From an uncultured Clostridia bacterium (lineage in GTDB: Bacteria > Bacillota > Clostridia > TANB77 > CAG-508): a DNA stretch of 64,000 nucleotides. The translations under genes and the position numbers were made by a program. The stretch is from contig CALXAA010000003.1 in the NCBI GenBank assembly GCA_944386165.1, positions 1-64,000 of the forward strand, read 5' to 3'. A model generated the notes under the pieces. It made no database searches, had not been told where the DNA came from, and saw only the letters and a program-made list of their open reading frames with translations. Positions 8,439 through 16,375 of the stretch are shown one piece after another (position 1 is the first letter of the stretch; each line of letters begins with the position of its first letter).

Positions 8439-9731
8439 TTATGCAAATATTTGACGTTTTTTAAATGGTAAAATGTTTGTAATTTCTTTTTCTTGTGAAT
8501 TTGCCTTTTTTTCGGCTCTTGCTCTTTCTTGTTCAAGTTGTCTTTTTTGTCTTTCTGCCATTTTTTCACATATTGCTTTTTGATAAATAAAGTGTGTATC
8601 TTGAGCAATTTTTTGCCAGTTGTAATTTTCTTTCACTTTTACTTTGGCTTTTTTTACAATATTTGCACATAATTCTGGATTAAATAATAATTCAAGTATA
8701 CAGTCTGCAATTGAATTTGGATTTCCACAATAGCTTTTCATTCCTGTAACTCTATGTTCTACTATTTCTCCTAATCCTCCTGCATCAGAAACTACTATTG
8801 GTCTTTCTGCTAGCATTCCTTCTAATGCTACAATTCCGAATGGTTCATATAAACTTGGAAATACTGATATGTCTGCTGCTTTGTACATTCTTTCTACATC
8901 TTTTCCATTCATATATCCTGCAAAATATACTTTGTTTGCTATTCCTAAATAGTCTGCTTGTGATCTTAGTTCATCTAACATTCCACCTTTTCCTGCAATT
9001 ACAAGTTTTGCATCATGGTATGCTGATAATACTTTTGGCATTGCTGCTATTAGGTTTTGTATTCCTTTTTCATATACAAGTCTTCCCATGAATAGAATTA
9101 TTTTTTCATTGTCCATTGCATATCTTCTTCTAAAGGTATAGTCTCTGTCCATTCCAGAAAATTTATTTAGGTTTACTCCATTTGGAACAACATTTATTTT
9201 TTCAAATGGTAATCCAAATAGTCTTTGTATTTCGTTTTTCATGTAATTGCTGTTTACAATTACTTCGTTTGATTCATATGTAAGCATCCATTCTGTATCA
9301 TTTATGTATTTTTGTTGAGCTTCTCTAATTCCTCCATTTCTTCCTGCTTCAGTGGCATGTATTGTTGCTACTATTGGGATATCGTAAGAGTTTTTTAATG
9401 TTTTTGCTGCATTTGCAACTAACCAGTCATGTGCATGTATTACATCAAACTTTCCTTGTTCTAATATTATTTGGCTTGCCTTTTCTACCATGTTGAAATT
9501 TAATTGCAATATCCAGTCTATAAAGTTGTTTGGTTGTATCATGTAATTGTCTACTCTATAAACTTTTACTCCTTTGTCGTCTTCAAAATATGGAACTTCT
9601 CCATCTCTGTATGTTATTACAGTTACTTCATGACCATCTTTTATTAGTCTGTGTGATAGGTCATATACTACTCTTGCTATTCCACCTACTACTCTTGGTG
9701 GATATTCCCATGTTAGCATCAATATTTTCAT
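8439..9731 (-). CDS. GT4 glycosyltransferase (glycogen-synthase-like)
   Basis: A 430-residue GT-B fold glycosyltransferase. The N-terminal acceptor domain opens with MKILMLTWEYPPRVVGGIARVV, which has the Gly-rich loop of family GT4. HAHDWLVANAA follows near 100. The donor domain has GRLVYEKGIQNLI (about 215) and the EPFGIVALEGM nucleotide-sugar motif (about 300). The form resembles bacterial alpha-glucan synthases and related GT4 enzymes; the substrate cannot be fixed from sequence. A basic, Gln/Glu-rich tail of about 40 residues follows the catalytic core. It has its own promoter and terminator, so it is likely monocistronic. Confidence 0.85.
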   Translation of the reverse strand: MKILMLTWEYPPRVVGGIARVVYDLSHRLIKDGHEVTVITYRDGEVPYFEDDKGVKVYRVDNYMIQPNNFIDWILQLNFNMVEKASQIILEQGKFDVIHAHDWLVANAAKTLKNSYDIPIVATIHATEAGRNGGIREAQQKYINDTEWMLTYESNEVIVNSNYMKNEIQRLFGLPFEKINVVPNGVNLNKFSGMDRDYTFRRRYAMDNEKIILFMGRLVYEKGIQNLIAAMPKVLSAYHDAKLVIAGKGGMLDELRSQADYLGIANKVYFAGYMNGKDVERMYKAADISVFPSLYEPFGIVALEGMLAERPIVVSDAGGLGEIVEHRVTGMKSYCGNPNSIADCILELLFNPELCANIVKKAKVKVKENYNWQKIAQDTHFIYQKAICEKMAERQKRQLEQERARAEKKANSQEKEITNILPFKKRQIFA

Positions 9732-9792
9732 TGATTTTGTACCCCTTTCCTATGTTTTAAGTTTTTCTTATGTTTAGCTCTTCACTTGTTAT

Positions 9793-9821
9793 ATTGTATA
9801 CAAAAAATTTGCTTTTGTAAA
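9793..9821 (-). promoter_or_regulatory. sigma-A promoter of the glycosyltransferase gene
   Basis: TTTACA (9816-9821) and TACAAT (9793-9798) on the minus strand are 17 bp apart. The rest of the 9732-9960 gap is T-rich and holds only the terminator at 9914-9956. Confidence 0.65.
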
Positions 9822-9913
9822 CATTTTTTTCAAAAAAAAATTTTTTTCTTTATTTTACTATTTTTTCTTGCAATTTGCTTCATTTTTTTGGTTTTTTTTT
9901 ACTATAAAGTAAT

Positions 9914-9956
9914 AAAAAGTTGAGGCAAATATTTTTATATTTCACCTCAACTTTTT
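9914..9956 (-). terminator. strong hairpin terminator
   Basis: AAAAAGTTGAGG (9914-9925) and CCTCAACTTTTT (9945-9956) pair perfectly over 12 bp. It lies five bases past the stop of the gene at 9961, with a T-run on either strand. Confidence 0.88.
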
Positions 9957-9960
9957 ATAT

Positions 9961-10287
9961 TTATTCTTCTCGTCCTTCACGTTCAGACTCTTTTTGTGGT
10001 TTAACTCTTGTTGATTCTTTGATAGTTTCCTTTTGGCTTGGCCCTTCTGTTTTTATTACTTTCCTACCTTGCTTACCTTTTTCTTTTCCGTCACTTTCAA
10101 GTTGTTTTAGTAATTTAGTAGTAAAGTCTTCTGATTTTTTAAATGCTTCAAAATCACTTGAACTAATTTCTCCACTCTTTTCTAAATTTTTTAAATATTC
10201 ATTTCCCCACTCTGCAACTTGTTGTGGTTGTTTAAATCCAAAAAGTCGTGCAAATGTTTCTTTTATATTTTTTAATAATTCTTTCAT
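9961..10287 (-). CDS. small charged hypothetical protein
   Basis: A 108-residue protein with no recognised domain. The first 70 residues look helical (LLKNIKETFARLFGFKQ, WGNEYLKNLEKSG). The tail is disordered and rich in Lys, Glu and Ser. No signal peptide or membrane segment is visible. It has a strong terminator, and its Shine-Dalgarno site is set 27 bases from the ATG with a small perfect hairpin in between (see 10297-10325). Confidence 0.6.
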   Translation of the reverse strand: MKELLKNIKETFARLFGFKQPQQVAEWGNEYLKNLEKSGEISSSDFEAFKKSEDFTTKLLKQLESDGKEKGKQGRKVIKTEGPSQKETIKESTRVKPQKESEREGREE

Positions 10288-10296
10288 AATTTATTT

Positions 10297-10325
10297 ATTC
10301 TAATTTCTTAGAATCTCCTCTCTTT
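10297..10325 (-). promoter_or_regulatory. ribosome-binding site separated from start by a GNRA hairpin
   Basis: On the minus strand an extended AGAGAGGAG site is followed at once by ATTCTAA-GAAA-TTAGAAT, a perfect 7-bp stem with a GAAA tetraloop. Nine more bases lead to the ATG at 10287. If the stem forms, the apparent spacing falls from 27 to 9 nt. Confidence 0.6.
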
Positions 10326-10400
10326 AAAATACTATATAGTATTATATCACATTATTTTAAAAAATACAAGTGCTATAAATTGATTTTTCATACATATATG

Positions 10401-11285
10401 TTATTTTTGCATTTCATTTTGTCTTTCTTTTTGGGCTAAAACTAATATTTGTTTTAAAATTTCTTTTTCTTCTTCACTTACAAAATCATTTTCCAATAGT
10501 TTTAATAAAATTGCCTCATTTTTTATGAAATATTCATTTGCTAGTTTTTTGTCTTCTTCTCTTCCTCCAAAAACAGCAAATCTTGCATTAGGGAATCTTC
10601 CCATTTCTACTTCTGTACTATCATATATTTTTATTGGTTGGCTTGGAATGTTTCCTCTCTTGTATACTTCTACAGAATCTACAACTTTTGATTTTTCTAT
10701 TTCATCTATTGTTTGTGGCATTGCATTATATGTTTCATAAAAATGGTCTAATGTTACTAGTCTTCCCCAACCTTTTGCTTTAACTTGAAATTCATATCTT
10801 TCTAATATTGAAATTAAACAGTTAAGTTCATTTACTGCCATACCTCTTACTGTTACATGATATTTTTGCATTTTGTTTTTTATTGTTTCTAATATTCTAG
10901 CATTTCTTCCTGTTCCTTCAAAAATTACATTATATCCATTTTTTAATGCTTCATCAAATAATGTACTTGTCCATGTGTTACTTTCTTGGTCTGTAATTTT
11001 GGTAAAATATTGTGGATATAATCTAGCTATTTCATCTACTTTTGGATGAAATGGTTTGAATTCGTCACTATTTATTATGACTACATTATTGTCAAAAAAT
11101 TGGTCTTTTCCGAATCCATTTAACCCTGTTTTTCCAGAAGCTGGTGGCGCTATATCTATAATTGCTTTAGGGTTTTCAACTGGAAATTTGTCATCAAACC
11201 ATATTCTTAATATTGCTTGTTGTATTTCATCATGTTCTTCATTAGTTAGTTTATATCTCTTTTTTATTTCTTCTAATTCTTCCAT
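10401..11285 (-). CDS. zeta-toxin family kinase
   Basis: A 294-residue P-loop kinase of the zeta-toxin family (PF06414). Members phosphorylate UDP-N-acetylamino-sugars and so block peptidoglycan synthesis. The Walker A motif APPASGKTG is at 46-54. INSDEFKPFHP at 72-81 matches the zeta substrate-binding motif with its catalytic Asp (D74), and FEGTGRNARI near 122 matches the conserved EGTGR block. It lies 17 bp after a small ORF of antitoxin size in the same direction. Family membership is clear; toxicity is inferred. Some chromosomal zeta kinases are metabolic or phage-defence proteins. Confidence 0.85.
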   Translation of the reverse strand: MEELEEIKKRYKLTNEEHDEIQQAILRIWFDDKFPVENPKAIIDIAPPASGKTGLNGFGKDQFFDNNVVIINSDEFKPFHPKVDEIARLYPQYFTKITDQESNTWTSTLFDEALKNGYNVIFEGTGRNARILETIKNKMQKYHVTVRGMAVNELNCLISILERYEFQVKAKGWGRLVTLDHFYETYNAMPQTIDEIEKSKVVDSVEVYKRGNIPSQPIKIYDSTEVEMGRFPNARFAVFGGREEDKKLANEYFIKNEAILLKLLENDFVSEEEKEILKQILVLAQKERQNEMQK

Positions 11286-11302
11286 TTTTATTTCCCTTCT
11301 TT

Positions 11303-11527
11303 CTATGCATTTTTATATTTTTCTTTTATTTGAGGTCCATATACATTTATTATTTTATCTATAGTTTTTTCGTCTCCTGAATATAATTTGTCTCTTTCTT
11401 CTAATAAAGTTTTCATTTTTTCATCTTTTACACTGTATCCTTCATTTGATGCATTTGCTATCATTGCAGATATGATTTCTAATCCTACTTCTAATTTTGT
11501 GTTTAGACTCATTTTCATATTTTCCAT
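11303..11527 (-). CDS. putative antitoxin partner of the zeta kinase
   Basis: A 74-residue, mostly helical protein immediately upstream of the zeta kinase, the usual position of an epsilon-type antitoxin. The motif LLEERDKLYSGDEKTIDKI is its most distinctive part. It is not obviously similar to classical epsilon. The start is uncertain: ATGs at 11527, 11518 and 11512 are all possible and none has a good Shine-Dalgarno site. A strong AAGGAG instead precedes an ATG at 11561 in a different, overlapping frame (about 39 codons). Confidence 0.6.
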   Translation of the reverse strand: MENMKMSLNTKLEVGLEIISAMIANASNEGYSVKDEKMKTLLEERDKLYSGDEKTIDKIINVYGPQIKEKYKNA

Positions 11528-11687
11528 TTTTTTGATTAATGTTAATCTCTATGACCAACATTTTCTCCTTTTTCTTTTATTTAGGTTTTTTGGTTTTACC
11601 TATAAACCTTTTTATATAAACTTTTGTAATTATAACACACTTTTTTATTTATTTCAACTAATTTATGTAAATGATTATTTAAATATT

Positions 11688-11719
11688 GCAAAGAGGTCCC
11701 CATATGGAGACCTCTTTGC
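11688..11719 (-). terminator. hairpin terminator of the beta-CASP gene
   Basis: GCAAAGAGGTC (11688-11698) pairs perfectly with 11709-11719. It lies 35 bp past the stop at 11754. The trailing sequence on the minus strand is only weakly T-rich. Confidence 0.65.
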
Positions 11720-11753
11720 ATTTGTTTGAGTTCTATCAACCTCTTTCTTAAAT

Positions 11754-13268
11754 TTATCTGCTCTTACATACAAAATAGCTATTGAAACGCTTTCTTACGG
11801 GAATTCTACCTTCTTTCTTATATTTTTCAGTGCTGTTGTCTTCTTTAGGCATTTTAACACTATATATCTTAGAGCCCATAATCTTGATTAATCCAAATTT
11901 TCCAACTACAGCAGAATGCTCACTAAGGATTTCCACCCTTTTAGTAAATTCTGCATTAATAATTTTTTGTGCAAAAATTTGTTGAGATTCTTTTTGCCCA
12001 TGGTTAATCAAAACCAATTGGACATTTCCTGCTTCCTTGAGTTTAGCAATCATCTCATCTGCTTTTGCATGTGAGGAAAATTCGGAAGTGCTGTAAACAT
12101 CTACGTTTACATCATAATCCTTCCCCTTTATTGTTATTTTCCCATCTTTGGGATTCATAATCTTGTTAGCAAAGCTGTCTTTGGAAACATATCCCGAAAA
12201 ATAAAATACCATATCATATCTTGAAACAAATTCCGGGACATAAATACATGCAGGACCATGGTCTGCCATTCCAGATGTTGTCAAGATAATTTTCTGCTTA
12301 GTTTCAGATATCACATTTTGCCGATTTTCTTTGTTTACTAATGTGAAGTTTTCAGGAATAAAGTTCCTTTTATCTTCATCAATTTCTTCAGAATTTTGGT
12401 ACATTTTTGTATTAATTTGCGCCAATTTTCCGTCAAGGTAAATCGGAATTTTTTTGCTTAATCTTCCACCATCTTGCATTGTTTTGAGTACATACAAAAC
12501 TTCTTGTGCTCTGCCTTGTGCAAACACAAAAATTGTAATACTCTTTCCTTGACTAAGAATTTTCTGAATATCACTTTCAAAATGATATTCAACTTCATTA
12601 CTGTCCATATAACCATATGTGGATTCAGTAACTACAGTTTTGGGAAGTTCTCTTATCCATTCTGGAATTTGGCGAATCTCTTTCCAAATTGTTGTTGGCT
12701 TATAGTCCCCGGTAAAGAGGATGTTTAAATCATCTTCACCATAACAACTAATTTGAACAGAAATACTTGCAGCTCCAAGTAAATGCCCATTATCCAAAAA
12801 TGTTACTTTTACATTTGGATTTACATATACTGTTTCTTCAAGAGCACAACATTCAGTGTGTTCAATAACCTTGTAAATGTCTTCTTCGCTATACCAAGGT
12901 TTTTGCTTTTTTTCCTTGGCATTTGATAACATGATTTTGTAATCGTCCAATAGGGAAAATTGCATATGTCTCTTTGTTGTTGCTGTCGTGTAAATTTTTC
13001 CTTTAAACCCTTCTTTCATTAAGATTGGAAGTCTTCCATTATGATCTGCATGATTGTGTGTGATCAATGCAAATGCAATTTTCGAACTGGTAAATGGCAA
13101 TGTTTGACTATTTAATTGTTTGTAAGGTTTTTCTTGGAAAATCCCACAGTCAACAATAAACATCATAATATTACCATCAGGGTAATGCACAGTTACAAGC
13201 AAACATGAGCCAGTAACCTCTGGATGTAATGCTGTAATTGTGTAAAAGAACCCTTGCTTCGAACTCAT
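11754..13268 (-). CDS. beta-CASP metallo-beta-lactamase-fold RNA hydrolase
   Basis: A 504-residue member of the metallo-beta-lactamase superfamily with a beta-CASP insertion, the fold of RNA-processing nucleases such as RNase J and CPSF73. Zinc ligands are seen in THNHADHNG (H71, H73, D75, H76), DNGHLLGAAS, LFTGDYKP and TTSGMADHGPA, with the C-terminal His in STSEFSSHA. AAGGAG lies eight bases before the ATG at 13268; a GTG nine bases earlier is less likely. Base composition is higher in G+C than the neighbours: 26 of 60 bases at 12661-12720 against 13 of 60 at 14641-14700. It has its own promoter and terminator, so it may be a horizontally acquired single-gene unit. Confidence 0.85.
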   Translation of the reverse strand: MSSKQGFFYTITALHPEVTGSCLLVTVHYPDGNIMMFIVDCGIFQEKPYKQLNSQTLPFTSSKIAFALITHNHADHNGRLPILMKEGFKGKIYTTATTKRHMQFSLLDDYKIMLSNAKEKKQKPWYSEEDIYKVIEHTECCALEETVYVNPNVKVTFLDNGHLLGAASISVQISCYGEDDLNILFTGDYKPTTIWKEIRQIPEWIRELPKTVVTESTYGYMDSNEVEYHFESDIQKILSQGKSITIFVFAQGRAQEVLYVLKTMQDGGRLSKKIPIYLDGKLAQINTKMYQNSEEIDEDKRNFIPENFTLVNKENRQNVISETKQKIILTTSGMADHGPACIYVPEFVSRYDMVFYFSGYVSKDSFANKIMNPKDGKITIKGKDYDVNVDVYSTSEFSSHAKADEMIAKLKEAGNVQLVLINHGQKESQQIFAQKIINAEFTKRVEILSEHSAVVGKFGLIKIMGSKIYSVKMPKEDNSTEKYKKEGRIPVRKRFNSYFVCKSR

Positions 13269-13321
13269 TTTATCCACTCCTTGAATAATTATTCTTTTGA
13301 GTAAGTGCGGACTATGTACAT

Positions 13322-13350
13322 ATTATACATTATCTTTTTGCATAAATCAA
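13322..13350 (-). promoter_or_regulatory. sigma-A promoter of the beta-CASP gene
   Basis: TTGATT (13345-13350) and TATAAT (13322-13327) on the minus strand are 17 bp apart, about 50 bp upstream of the start codon. Confidence 0.7.
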
Positions 13351-13366
13351 GGATTTTGACATATTT

Positions 13367-13918
13367 CTACAAAATTCCACTGGTTGGAATATAAGTATTG
13401 TCTGGAATTGGTACAAAGGGTTCTTCTGGCTCTTCTGCTTCTTTTATTTTTTCAACATCTATAATTGGTATTTCCTCATTATGATATTTTCCTTTTTTAA
13501 TTGTTCCTGTAATTTCAATCCAGGTTCCATCTTGAAATTGATTAATACCTGAATAATTGCTCAAAAATCCTACAATTACAGATTGTGTTCCTTCATCATT
13601 TATTACCATATCTCTTGCTAATACAAATTGATCTTCTTCAAAATCTAATACTCTATAAACATATCCAGTAAATTTTATTTTTAATCCTACATATGAATCT
13701 AAATCTTCATGTACAGCTTGTAATATGTTAGTATAGTTTTCTGGTTCTATTTCTGTTACCTCTTCTGCTGTTATTTTATCTTTTACAAAAAATTTTCCAC
13801 TTGAAAAAAATATTCTGTAAACACTAAATAAAAATACAATAAGCATAAATAATGATAACAAAAATATTATAATTTTTAGTACTAAACCTCCATTTAATTT
13901 TATATTATAAACACGCAT
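13367..13918 (-). CDS. membrane-anchored OB-fold-like protein (YcgQ/DUF1980-like)
   Basis: A 183-residue protein with one N-terminal membrane segment (about 13-36). An extracytoplasmic domain (about 55-160) contains GLKIKFTGYVYRV, FVLARDMV and DGTWIEITGTI, resembling the C-terminal OB-fold-like domain of the TIGR03943/DUF1980 family usually found with a permease. That permease is not adjacent here. A Pro/Glu-rich tail ends the protein. GGAGG precedes the ATG. The match rests on pattern only. Confidence 0.55.
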   Translation of the reverse strand: MRVYNIKLNGGLVLKIIIFLLSLFMLIVFLFSVYRIFFSSGKFFVKDKITAEEVTEIEPENYTNILQAVHEDLDSYVGLKIKFTGYVYRVLDFEEDQFVLARDMVINDEGTQSVIVGFLSNYSGINQFQDGTWIEITGTIKKGKYHNEEIPIIDVEKIKEAEEPEEPFVPIPDNTYIPTSGIL

Positions 13919-13989
13919 TTAAAAGTCCTCCACTTAAATTATTTTATTTAAGTTTATGAACTTTTATATAAAAAAATGACCTTTATATT

Positions 13990-15078
13990 TTAAAAAAATT
14001 TGTTATAAATTCCTTCATCAAGTTCTTTTGCAAAAATACTTTTTAAAATAATTAATACAATTGGTCCAACTAACATTCCCATTACTCCGATTAATTTGAA
14101 ACCTGTATACATCGCAATTAATGTAAATATAGGATGAATACCAATTTTTCCACTTACTATTTTAGGTTCTAAAAATTGTCTTACAATTGACATTATAATC
14201 CATAAAACTACAATAGATATTCCAAGTTTTATATCTCCATTTAATGCGGAAATTACTGCCCATGGCACCATAACTGCTCCAGACCCTAAAATTGGTAATG
14301 CATCAACAAAGCCAATTCCTAAGGCAATTAATAATGGGTATTTTATGTTCATACCAAATATTTTAAATACATACAATCCTATTAATGAAATTATAAAAGA
14401 TATTATTATTAATATAGCTTCTGCTTTTAGATATCCTCCTAAACTTGAAGTTATTTCTCTTATATGTTTTCCAATTTTTTGAACCCATTTTTGAGGCATA
14501 TGATGTTCTAAAAAATCTAACATATATATTTTATCTGTACACATAAAATACAATGACATTATTGTTATTGCAATATAAATTGAAATTGTAGGAATTGATG
14601 TTATAACATTTATAAATTTAGTTAAAAAATTTGTCATCCAATTTGATATCTTTACTAAAATTTCCTGTGATGAATTTTTGAACAATTCTAGTATATCTTT
14701 TGAAATACTTAGTTTTTCTATATTTATTTTGCTAATATTTTCTTGAATTTGTGTATATGCTTTATTTATGTATAAATTTAACATCTCTAATAAATTTGTT
14801 GCTTCTGAAACTAATGATACTATTCCCCATACAACTCCACCTATTATAATTGAAAATATTATTAGAAAAATAATTATTGAACTTAATTTTCTATTTAATT
14901 TCATCTTTTTCATAAAAAATTTTATTAATGGTTCTATTAGCAAATATATTATAAATGCTATTAAAAATGGCATATAAAATACAGATAGTTTTATTCCCAA
15001 ATATAATGCTAAAAATATCAAAATTATATTTATTGTTTTTCTTAGAATTTTACAAATATAATTAAAATCTTCTGACAT
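13990..15078 (-). CDS. AI-2E family transporter (PerM-like)
   Basis: A 362-residue polytopic membrane protein with about eight helices. It has the family's layout: paired N-terminal helices, a soluble coiled segment (about 85-140), and the conserved C-terminal DALPILGSGAVMVPWAV and LEPKIVSGKIGIHP motifs. The family includes exporters of varied small molecules and sodium-proton antiporters, so the substrate cannot be named. AAGAGG precedes the ATG. Confidence 0.85.
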   Translation of the reverse strand: MSEDFNYICKILRKTINIILIFLALYLGIKLSVFYMPFLIAFIIYLLIEPLIKFFMKKMKLNRKLSSIIIFLIIFSIIIGGVVWGIVSLVSEATNLLEMLNLYINKAYTQIQENISKINIEKLSISKDILELFKNSSQEILVKISNWMTNFLTKFINVITSIPTISIYIAITIMSLYFMCTDKIYMLDFLEHHMPQKWVQKIGKHIREITSSLGGYLKAEAILIIISFIISLIGLYVFKIFGMNIKYPLLIALGIGFVDALPILGSGAVMVPWAVISALNGDIKLGISIVVLWIIMSIVRQFLEPKIVSGKIGIHPIFTLIAMYTGFKLIGVMGMLVGPIVLIILKSIFAKELDEGIYNKFF

Positions 15079-15099
15079 TTTACCTCTTTTCTATGTATT

Positions 15100-15119
15100 G
15101 TGGCTCGTAAAGGAGCCAC
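15100..15119 (-). other. 7-bp GC-rich hairpin between two genes
   Basis: GTGGCTC (15100-15106) and GAGCCAC (15113-15119) pair perfectly. On the minus strand it lies between the CBS gene and the start of the AI-2E gene and has no U-run, so it is more likely an attenuator or processing signal than a terminator. Confidence 0.4.
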
Positions 15120-15129
15120 TCTGCATTTC

Positions 15130-15576
15130 TTAACAATTGTTTTTGGTTTGTCCATTACAACAACATATATTTCCCATTGTATTGCAAAAATTTTCTTCTC
15201 CAATTTCTTCATTATATCTTGCTAAATCTCCTAATGTTAGTATTCCTATAACTTTGTTATTATCTACTACAGGTAATCTTCTTATTTGATTTTCAGACAT
15301 CTTTCTCTCAGCTTTTTGTATTTCATCATTTTCATTACATGTGCATACATTACATGTCATTATTTCACTTGCAGGTGTTGTATTTGTATCTTTACCACAT
15401 GCAACTCCACGTAATATAATATCTCTGTCTGTCACTAGTCCTACTAAATAATTTGAATTGTCACAAACAGGAACACATCCTATATGATTTTTTTCCATTA
15501 GTTTTGCCACATCAGTAATTTTGGTTTCTGGCTTTACACAGCAAACATCTCCACACATACAGTCTTTAACTTTCAT
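15130..15576 (-). CDS. paired CBS-domain protein
   Basis: A 148-residue stand-alone Bateman module: two CBS domains (about 5-60 and 70-125) that typically bind adenosyl ligands and control a partner. Motifs include IGCVPVCDNSNYLVGLVTDRDI and IRRLPVVDNNKVIGILTLGDLA. It is unusually rich in Cys (CMCGDVCC near the start, CNVCTCNE in the middle, CNTMGNICCCN at the end), which hints at metal binding or redox sensing. A GTG nine bases upstream is less likely because AAAGGA spaces better to this ATG. Confidence 0.85.
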   Translation of the reverse strand: MKVKDCMCGDVCCVKPETKITDVAKLMEKNHIGCVPVCDNSNYLVGLVTDRDIILRGVACGKDTNTTPASEIMTCNVCTCNENDEIQKAERKMSENQIRRLPVVDNNKVIGILTLGDLARYNEEIGEENFCNTMGNICCCNGQTKNNC

Positions 15577-15664
15577 TTTTATCACATTCCTTTCATTTTT
15601 TTATTTTATGCTTTAATTACATAATTGCATGAATACATGCTTTTATATATTTTAGTCAAAAATA

Positions 15665-15696
15665 AAAAAGATTATTCTTTTTTGAATAATCTTTTT
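15665..15696 (-). terminator. bidirectional hairpin terminator
   Basis: AAAAAGATTATTC (15665-15677) and GAATAATCTTTTT (15684-15696) pair over 13 bp, 11 bp past the stop at 15707. Confidence 0.85.
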
Positions 15697-15706
15697 TTCT
15701 TAGTTT

Positions 15707-16288
15707 TTAATATTCATAAATATTTTCATCTTGTTCGTATAAATCTCTATTAAATGGCGGTCTTCCCATACCAGGTCTCATTGGAGGTCTTGGTGGACGT
15801 GGTGGTCTTGGCATTGGTGGTCTTGGTCTAAATATTGGTTTATTAATTAATTCTCTTAAAATTAGTATTTTTATCAAATCTCTAAGTCCTTGATTTCCTA
15901 CTACTCCTTGTCTATCATTATATCCTCGATTTTCTTGCTTTTTTTGAGATTGATTGTTTGTTATATCTCGCGATTTGTTTTGTTCTACAGATCTATTTAA
16001 ATTGTCATCTTCTATTGCAAAATATATTTCATCTGTCATTTGGTCAATTAGTTCATTTGAAATAGATCTTGTATTTTGCATACATGTTTTTTGAACCATT
16101 GGATATACTAGTTTATATATATCTGGATAACAATTTTCTAGCATTTCATTATTTCTATCTGTTTGTTGAGGCATTGAATAATTTGCATAATCCATATAAT
16201 CATTGTAATCTTGTTCATATGTATTTCTATAATTGATTTGGTTAAATCCAAAAGTATTTTTCATATAATCATCATATACAGAACTCAT
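15707..16288 (-). CDS. hypothetical protein with proline/arginine-rich tail
   Basis: A 193-residue protein. The first 40 residues are rich in Tyr, Asn and Asp. A helical middle (about 50-95) contains CYPDIYKLVYPMVQKTC and ELIDQMTDEIYFAIE. A polar linker leads to a short hydrophobic helix (about 135-150) and a Pro/Arg/Met-rich tail of RPPMPRPP-type repeats. No signal peptide is visible. The build is reminiscent of small clostridial coat- or wall-associated proteins, but this is only an impression. It has its own terminator. Confidence 0.6.
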   Translation of the reverse strand: MSSVYDDYMKNTFGFNQINYRNTYEQDYNDYMDYANYSMPQQTDRNNEMLENCYPDIYKLVYPMVQKTCMQNTRSISNELIDQMTDEIYFAIEDDNLNRSVEQNKSRDITNNQSQKKQENRGYNDRQGVVGNQGLRDLIKILILRELINKPIFRPRPPMPRPPRPPRPPMRPGMGRPPFNRDLYEQDENIYEY

Positions 16289-16375
16289 TTTTATATTTTC
16301 CTTTCTTAAGGCTATTTGCCAAAAATTTTAATATATTATATGTTCTGTATATAATTTTTGATACCAATTTGGGCT

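Noticed and set aside
8357-8608. 83-codon minus-strand frame
   Set aside because: It overlaps the 3' end of the glycosyltransferase in another frame and crosses its terminator.
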